Assembly: GCA_965368785.1 (NCBI GenBank)
Contig: CBDUOG010000068.1
Coordinates: forward strand, 1 to 9,796
Direction: 5' to 3'
Origin: Silanimonas sp965368785
GTDB lineage: Bacteria > Pseudomonadota > Gammaproteobacteria > Xanthomonadales > Xanthomonadaceae
Length of the DNA: 9,796 bases
Below, piece after piece: positions 5,955 to 9,796 of the stretch (its first letter is position 1; every line of letters begins with the position of its first letter). The notes below the pieces were generated by a model, which did no database searches, had not been told where the DNA came from, and worked only from the letters and a program-made list of their open reading frames with translations. Position numbers and translations under genes: made by a program.

Positions 5955-6467
5955 ATGCGTAAGTTTCTAGTGCGTCTAATCGATCAGACCAATCATGTGG
6001 CCGGCAGCATCTGTGCGGTGTTGTGCGTGATTGTTGTTTTGCTGATCGGTGCATTGGTGTTGGCGCGACACAGCCTCGGTGAGGGATCGGTCGCCGCGCA
6101 GGATTTAAGCCAATGGCTTGCTGCCGCCCTGGTGCTACTAAGTTTTGGCTATGCGCTGAAAACCCAGTCGCATGTGCGCATCGATATTTTTAGTAGCCGA
6201 TGGACCGAACGTCGGCGCGCCCGAGTTGAAATTGCCGGCGTGCTTATTTTTCTGCTGCCGTTTTGCGCATTTATTGTCTATTCGTCCTGGGATTACGTTG
6301 CCGCCAGCGTCAACGCCCGGGAAACATCGGCCAGCACCGGCACTTTGCCCGGGCTCTATTTGGTAAAAGCACTGATTCCCGTAGGTGCCGCACTGTTGGC
6401 GTTGCAGGCCATCGCCGAAGTGCTCCGTGTGTGGTCGCAGGCGTTTGCCGTGAAGCCTGAAAAATGA
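5955..6467 (+). CDS. dctQ: TRAP transporter small permease (DctQ family)
   Basis: This is the small inner-membrane subunit of a tripartite ATP-independent periplasmic transporter, which takes up organic acids using an ion gradient. The 170-residue protein has four hydrophobic segments (about 15-37, 51-68, 91-111 and 132-156). Between the second and third is the family motif HVRIDIF (73-79), followed by the basic loop SSRWTERRRARVE. I chose the ATG at 5955; a TTG at 5949 is also in frame, and no strong ribosome-binding site decides between them. The stop overlaps the start of the large subunit by four bases (6464-6467), so the two are probably translationally coupled. The substrate cannot be told from sequence. 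Confidence 0.88.
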   Translation: MRKFLVRLIDQTNHVAGSICAVLCVIVVLLIGALVLARHSLGEGSVAAQDLSQWLAAALVLLSFGYALKTQSHVRIDIFSSRWTERRRARVEIAGVLIFLLPFCAFIVYSSWDYVAASVNARETSASTGTLPGLYLVKALIPVGAALLALQAIAEVLRVWSQAFAVKPEK

Positions 6468-7843
6468 CGCTCGAGCACGCGCAAATACTCATGTTGCTAC
6501 TGATGTTGCTCGGCCTGTGTATTGGTCTGGCCAGCGGATTTTCAGTGGCATTTGTTTTGGGCGGTGTCGCGCTGATCAGCGCGGTTGCAGGCATCGCATG
6601 GGGCGCTTTTGATCCGGTTTTTCTCGACGCATTGCCTAACCGAATTTTCGATTTGGCAACCAGCGCTACGCTTATGGCTGTGCCGCTTTTTGTATTTATG
6701 GGCGTTATGCTTGAGCGCAGTCGGCTAGCCGAATCCTTGTTAACCAGCGTCGCCGCACTTTTTGGGCAGGTGCGCGGAGGCCTAGCGGTCGCGGTCATCT
6801 TAGTCGGTGCTTTGCTGGCCGCCTCGACCGGTATTGTCGGCGCCACCGTGGTAACGATGGGCTTGATATCTTTGCCGGTGATGCTCAGTCATCGTTACGA
6901 TCCGCGATTGGCCTCCGGGGTTATTTGTGCATCCGGCACCTTGGGACAAATTATCCCGCCTTCCATTGTGCTCATCCTGTTGGGTGACCAGCTCGGTAGC
7001 GCGTATCAACGCAGTCAAATGGCGATCGGAAACTTTTCGCCGAAAAGTATTTCGGTAGGCGACCTATTTGCCGGAGCGCTACTTCCGGGGCTGTTGCTGG
7101 TCTGCCTGTATTTGATCTATGTACTTTATCTGGCGTGGCGTAACCCACAGCAGGCGCCTGCGATTCGAGCGCAATCGGTGAGTGTGAAACAGCTGCTAAG
7201 CGATGTTGTGCCGGTCACCGCGCTGATCTTGTTAGTGTTGGGTTCAATCCTGTTCGGTTTCGCTACGGCCACTGAGGCTGCGGCGGTCGGTGCAATCGGT
7301 GCAACATTTTTTGCCGCAATACGCTCGCAGTTAAGTTGGCATCGGTTGACCGACGTCGCGCGCGAAACGGTCAAAGTGACCGCGATGGTTTTTGCCATCT
7401 TGTTTGGCGCGGCATTGTTCTCTTTAGTATTTCGAGGCTACGGTGGCGACGATTTAGTTCACGCCATGCTCAGCGATTTGCCGGGCGGAGCCACCGGCGC
7501 AGTCATTGCGGTCTTAGTGTTGATGTTTTTCCTCGGCTTCGTTCTCGATTTTATTGAAATCATTTTTATAGTCGTACCAATCGTTGCCCCGGTGCTTTTT
7601 GCGCTGGGAGTCGACCCGGTCTGGCTTGGGGTGATGATTGCGATTAACTTGCAGACCAGTTTTTTGACGCCACCCTTCGGATTTGCATTGTTTTACTTGC
7701 GTGGCGTTGCACCGCCAGAGGTTTACACCTGGGAGATCTATCGGGGTGTCGTTCCGTTTATCGGGCTGCAAATTCTAATGCTGGTCATTCTCTGGTTCTG
7801 GCCCGCCTTGGCGACCTATCTGCCGGAAGTTCTGTACGCCTGA
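6464..7843 (+). CDS. dctM: TRAP transporter large permease (DctM family)
   Basis: This is the large transport subunit of the same TRAP system, 459 residues and mostly hydrophobic, with roughly a dozen membrane segments as usual for DctM. Recognisable stretches are LMAVPLFVFMGVMLERS, the re-entrant-loop region ASTGIVGATVVTMGLISLP, GVICASGTLGQIIPPS with its conserved Gly-Thr-Leu-Gly and Pro-Pro-Ser, and the second repeat FLGFVLDFIEIIFIVVPIV and TSFLTPPFGFALFYLRGV. The form resembles the branch often labelled mannitol/chloroaromatic TRAP, a label that is not a reliable guide to substrate. Translation is coupled to dctQ by ATGA. The essential periplasmic binding protein (DctP/TAXI type) is not encoded in the window, since queD follows after 78 bases. 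It may lie elsewhere in the genome. Confidence 0.94.
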   Translation: MTLEHAQILMLLLMLLGLCIGLASGFSVAFVLGGVALISAVAGIAWGAFDPVFLDALPNRIFDLATSATLMAVPLFVFMGVMLERSRLAESLLTSVAALFGQVRGGLAVAVILVGALLAASTGIVGATVVTMGLISLPVMLSHRYDPRLASGVICASGTLGQIIPPSIVLILLGDQLGSAYQRSQMAIGNFSPKSISVGDLFAGALLPGLLLVCLYLIYVLYLAWRNPQQAPAIRAQSVSVKQLLSDVVPVTALILLVLGSILFGFATATEAAAVGAIGATFFAAIRSQLSWHRLTDVARETVKVTAMVFAILFGAALFSLVFRGYGGDDLVHAMLSDLPGGATGAVIAVLVLMFFLGFVLDFIEIIFIVVPIVAPVLFALGVDPVWLGVMIAINLQTSFLTPPFGFALFYLRGVAPPEVYTWEIYRGVVPFIGLQILMLVILWFWPALATYLPEVLYA

Positions 7844-7921
7844 GGTCAAGCTTAAATCGGACACCCTGCGCTGAATCGCATAAACTACACATGGCGGTTT
7901 GGCTAAATTCGGAGCAAGTCC

Positions 7922-8278
7922 TTGGATATTTTTAAAGTGTTCACTATTGAGGCTGCGCATCGGCTGCCCAATGTGCCAGAGGGGCATAAGTGCGCACGAC
8001 TGCATGGGCATTCGTTTCGACTTGAGATTCACGTTTCCGGCCCGGTAGGCGAGCACAGTGGCTGGGTGATGGACTTTGCTGAATTGAAGCGATTATTTCA
8101 GCCGATTTATGATCGACTCGATCATCATTATCTCAATGATATCGAGGGCCTTGAGAACCCGACGAGTGAGCGTCTGGCGATATGGATTTGGCAGCAGCTA
8201 AAGCCCTCTTTGCCCCTGCTCAGTACAATTGTCGTACACGAGACATGTACTTCAGGTTGCCGCTATTCGGGTGGCTAA
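7922..8278 (+). CDS. queD: 6-carboxy-5,6,7,8-tetrahydropterin synthase (QueD/PTPS family)
   Basis: The enzyme converts 7,8-dihydroneopterin triphosphate to 6-carboxytetrahydropterin, an early step of queuosine (tRNA wobble base) synthesis. The 118-residue protein keeps all catalytic features with the E. coli spacing: zinc-binding His13, His28 and His30 (AAHR and LHGHS), nucleophile Cys24 (GHKCAR), Asp67-His68 (DRLDHHYLND) and Glu107 (VVHETC). The TTG at 7922 is the start: GGAG (7911-7914) lies seven bases upstream and the family N-terminus begins there. A weak promoter (CGGACA, 17 bases, TAAACT at 7881-7886) lies in the gap after dctM. No other que genes are present. The stop interlocks with the convergent bioD stop (four-base overlap), leaving no room for a terminator. 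Confidence 0.95.
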   Translation: MDIFKVFTIEAAHRLPNVPEGHKCARLHGHSFRLEIHVSGPVGEHSGWVMDFAELKRLFQPIYDRLDHHYLNDIEGLENPTSERLAIWIWQQLKPSLPLLSTIVVHETCTSGCRYSGG

Positions 8279-8970
8279 ACGGCCACAAGACTTTGCAGTA
8301 AAACCGCTGAATCTAAGTGCTTGCTCGCCTCAATTGCATCGCCGTCGGGCATGTACGGTAAATCGCCCAGGCACGGAACCGATTTCATCGCTTGCATCAG
8401 GGCAATAAAATAATCGTCCGAATGAGCTAGCTCGGGGTCTACACGCGAACACACCCAGCCAATTGGCGCCATATCCATTTTTTCCATAGTCATCAGCGTT
8501 GCGCGCGCCTGGTGCAAGCAGCCCAGACGCAGACCAATGACCAGGATCGGCTGCAAATCCAATCGTGCTGGAATCAGGTGCTGATCTAAATCGCGCGAAA
8601 TCGGCGCCAGCCATCCACCCACGCCTTCAACGACAGTTAGATCCGCAGCGTGGCGCAGTTCCGAGAATGCATTCTCGATGACTTCGAACCTGATTGTGAC
8701 GTTGGCTAGACGTGCAGCAATTTCCGGCGCAGTCGCCTCCGGCAAAGCATACGGATTGACCAGGTCGTACAGCGGCGTCGGCTCGCTGCACTGTTGCAGC
8801 ATCAATGCATCCTCATTACGCCAGCCTGAGGCGGTTCGCGCACAGCCGCTGGCGACCGGTTTCATGCCGACCGCTTCGAAGCCTAGTGATCGCAGTGCAT
8901 GCAGCAATGCACAAGCAACCCGTGTTTTGCCGACGCCGGTATCAGTCCCGGTTACGAAAAAGCCGTTCAT
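8275..8970 (-). CDS. bioD: dethiobiotin synthetase
   Basis: The enzyme makes dethiobiotin from 7,8-diaminopelargonate, CO2 and ATP, the penultimate step of biotin synthesis in the cytosol. At 231 residues it is of normal length. The P-loop is GTDTGVGKT (8-16), followed by GMKPVASG with the conserved Lys-Pro. NPYALPEATAPEIAA matches the region that holds the substrate, and VVEGVGGWLAPI is the conserved Glu-Gly-x-Gly-Gly loop. The later VIGLRLGCLHQA corresponds to the family's LGCINH segment, with His in place of Asn. The ATG at 8970 has GGGGAA about nine bases upstream. No other bio genes are nearby. A small open frame upstream ends in a stop overlapping this start by ATGA, and a perfect dyad lies at 9155-9171. 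Confidence 0.96.
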   Translation of the reverse strand: MNGFFVTGTDTGVGKTRVACALLHALRSLGFEAVGMKPVASGCARTASGWRNEDALMLQQCSEPTPLYDLVNPYALPEATAPEIAARLANVTIRFEVIENAFSELRHAADLTVVEGVGGWLAPISRDLDQHLIPARLDLQPILVIGLRLGCLHQARATLMTMEKMDMAPIGWVCSRVDPELAHSDDYFIALMQAMKSVPCLGDLPYMPDGDAIEASKHLDSAVLLQSLVAV

Positions 8971-9134
8971 TGTGCAGAATTCCCCGGGTTCATTTGATTC
9001 ATTCGCTTATTGTAGCTGGCGCTGATTATGCCGATGCTGATGCCCGGGCTGGCATAAGTAAAGCCGGGCAGCACGCGCCGCGAAGGACTGATTCCGGTGC
9101 CCGGCAAAACGAGCGCGAGAATTACCGGAGCCAT
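8967..9134 (-). CDS. possible small protein (55 aa) upstream of and overlapping bioD
   Basis: A minus-strand frame from the ATG at 9134 encodes 55 residues, beginning MAPVILALVLPGTGISPS and ending MNQMNPGNSAQ. GGAG (9144-9141) lies six bases before the ATG, and the TGA (8969-8967) overlaps the bioD ATG, an arrangement often seen in translationally coupled genes. An in-frame ATG at 9146 would add four residues but lacks a ribosome-binding site. The N-terminus is a short hydrophobic stretch (3-10), too short for a convincing membrane segment. I recognise no family. It could instead be a bioD leader or chance openness, so confidence is low. Confidence 0.3.
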   Translation of the reverse strand: MAPVILALVLPGTGISPSRRVLPGFTYASPGISIGIISASYNKRMNQMNPGNSAQ

Positions 9135-9153
9135 CGCTATCTCCATAAAGATG

Positions 9154-9171
9154 ATTATCAGTCGCTGATAA
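9154..9171 (-). promoter_or_regulatory. dyad TTATCAG-TCG-CTGATAA over a possible bioD-side promoter
   Basis: TTATCAG (9155-9161) and CTGATAA (9165-9171) are perfectly complementary around a 3-base centre. On the minus strand the dyad contains GATAAT (9159-9154), five of six matches to a -10 box, which would start transcription near 9147, just ahead of the GGAG of the small frame. No good -35 is visible. The dyad is compatible with a repressor site, but it does not match the BirA, BioR or BioQ operator forms I know. Confidence 0.35.
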
Positions 9172-9243
9172 ACGTGTGGTCTGGTTCACTTCGAGATCCT
9201 TCAGCAAGCGCCGGAAATGAAATGCAATGGAAGGAATAGGGTT

Positions 9244-9249
9244 TAGAAT
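9244..9249 (+). promoter_or_regulatory. candidate -10 box for the methionine-sulfoxide reductase gene
   Basis: TAGAAT matches the -10 consensus at five of six positions and would place transcription start near 9256. That gives a leader of about 18 bases that includes GGGGA (9262-9266) before the ATG at 9274. No convincing -35 is seen at the right distance. Confidence 0.33.
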
Positions 9250-9273
9250 GAGCCTTTATTCGGGGATGAAGCA

Positions 9274-9756
9274 ATGTTTACAGGTAGCGCCTTGGCCGGA
9301 AGCAAGCGTGAGCAATACCAGCAACTATTGGAGCAGGCACGCGCACTCTTATCTGGCGAACGCGACCGGATCGCAAATGCGGCCAACTTATCGGCGCTGG
9401 TATACCACGCATTACCTGATTTGAATTGGGTCGGGTTTTACTTTTTTGACGGTACTGAGCTGGTTGTCGGACCCTTTCAGGGGCATCCCGCCTGCGTGCG
9501 CATTCCGCTGGGTCGAGGGGTTTGCGGTACTGCGGCACAGAGTAACAAAACCCAGTTGGTTGACGATGTGCACGCATTCAAAGGTCATATCGCCTGCGAT
9601 GCCGCCTCCAATTCCGAGATCGTTGTACCCTTGTATCTCGGCGAGCAGCTCATTGGTGTGTTCGATGTGGATAGCCCCAAGCTGGCGCGCTTTGATACTG
9701 AGGACCAAAATGGCATGGAAGCAATCGCACAATGTTTTATTGAGGCATTGAAATGA
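9274..9756 (+). CDS. msrC: free methionine-(R)-sulfoxide reductase (GAF domain)
   Basis: The enzyme reduces free L-methionine-(R)-sulfoxide to methionine in the cytosol, a defence against oxidative damage. The 160-residue protein is a single GAF domain preceded by a short helix (11-27). The family signature is complete: LNWVGFYFFDG (50-60), VGPFQGHPACVRIPLGRGVC (65-84), and LVDDVHAFKGHIACDAASNS (95-114) followed by EIVVPLY. The three redox cysteines are Cys74, Cys84 and Cys108, with the spacing of E. coli MsrC Cys84, Cys94 and Cys118. DVDSP and FDTED close the domain as usual. The ATG at 9274 has GGGGA (9262-9266) upstream. The stop overlaps the next start by four bases, so the two genes are probably cotranslated. 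Confidence 0.95.
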   Translation: MFTGSALAGSKREQYQQLLEQARALLSGERDRIANAANLSALVYHALPDLNWVGFYFFDGTELVVGPFQGHPACVRIPLGRGVCGTAAQSNKTQLVDDVHAFKGHIACDAASNSEIVVPLYLGEQLIGVFDVDSPKLARFDTEDQNGMEAIAQCFIEALK

Positions 9757-9796
9757 CCGAAGTCACCAAAATGCGCAACATCGGGCCGAAGAGTGC
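9753..9796 (+). CDS. TfoX C-terminal-domain protein, truncated by window edge
   Basis: An ATG at 9753 overlaps the preceding TGA and opens the frame MTEVTKMRNIGPKSA before the window ends. The RNIGPKSA motif is the characteristic opening of the TfoX/Sxy C-terminal domain, a helix-hairpin-helix-like module. Stand-alone proteins with only this domain are common, and their link to competence is not established. Only about 15 residues are visible, so the length and any N-terminal TfoX domain are unknown. The start so close to the motif implies a C-terminal-domain-only protein. Confidence 0.65.
   Translation, partial: MTEVTKMRNIGPKS

Larger units (their letters stand above)
8971..9273. other. bioD-msrC divergent intergenic region
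   Basis: These 303 bases separate the divergent bioD and methionine-sulfoxide reductase genes. They hold the possible 55-residue frame on the minus strand, a 7-bp-arm dyad (9155-9171) over a possible minus-strand -10, and a plus-strand TAGAAT box shortly before the reductase. Longer frames here are antisense shadows. No tRNA-like or terminator-like structure is evident. Confidence 0.5.

Noticed and set aside
9166..9190. Possible BirA operator (TAAAC ... GGTT) upstream of bioD
   Set aside because: The half-sites match poorly, and their spacing of about 8 bases is far from the 15-16 expected of BirA sites.
8678..9239. Plus-strand frames of 115 and 144 codons over bioD and its upstream region
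   Set aside because: They are antisense to the well-supported bioD gene, have no ribosome-binding site, and their translation is low in protein character.
1..9796. CRISPR array, tRNA or rRNA genes, insertion sequence, phage or defence system
   Set aside because: No regularly spaced direct repeats, cloverleaf-like sequences, transposase or defence-type proteins were seen; nearly all coding space is housekeeping genes.

Overview
The window looks like a chromosomal segment of a gammaproteobacterium, most likely of the order Xanthomonadales (Lysobacterales). Three things point there: a XanB2-type chorismatase, a polA-adjacent small RNA with C-rich loops resembling Xanthomonas sX13, and ordinary gammaproteobacterial housekeeping genes (hemF, polA with its DUF2782 neighbour, queD, bioD, free-methionine-sulfoxide reductase, a TfoX C-terminal-domain gene). 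This assignment rests on remembered family features, not on a database search. No phage, plasmid, transposase or CRISPR array is visible.

Layout. Bases 1-489 hold the possible 3' end of a gene cut by the window edge, followed by a non-coding stretch with several strong palindromes. A chorismatase gene (490-1416, minus) and hemF (1504-2439, plus) diverge from a short shared promoter region. Between hemF and the convergent polA (2715-5450, minus) lie about 275 bases dominated by dyads. On the minus strand these read as a compact, terminator-ended RNA whose unpaired regions are all C-rich; this is the most interesting element of the window. Upstream of polA and divergent from it is a secreted DUF2782 protein (5551-5931), then a TRAP transporter pair dctQ-dctM (5955-7843, overlapping by ATGA) with no binding-protein gene in view. 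queD (7922-8278, TTG start) follows on the plus strand and meets bioD (8275-8970, minus) with interlocked stop codons. Upstream of bioD are a possible small reading frame whose stop overlaps the bioD start and a perfect 7-bp dyad over a possible promoter. The right end carries a GAF-type free methionine-(R)-sulfoxide reductase (9274-9756) whose stop overlaps the start of a truncated TfoX C-terminal-domain gene (9753 onward).

How the genes work together. This is mostly a set of independent housekeeping functions: aromatic precursor supply (chorismate to hydroxybenzoates), haem synthesis, DNA repair and replication, organic-acid-type uptake, queuosine and biotin synthesis, and oxidised-methionine repair. 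Likely co-translated pairs are dctQ/dctM and the reductase/TfoX-type gene. I do not see a multi-gene undescribed system. The novelty candidates are the structured RNA locus next to polA, the small frame and dyad before bioD, and the palindromic repeats at the left edge.
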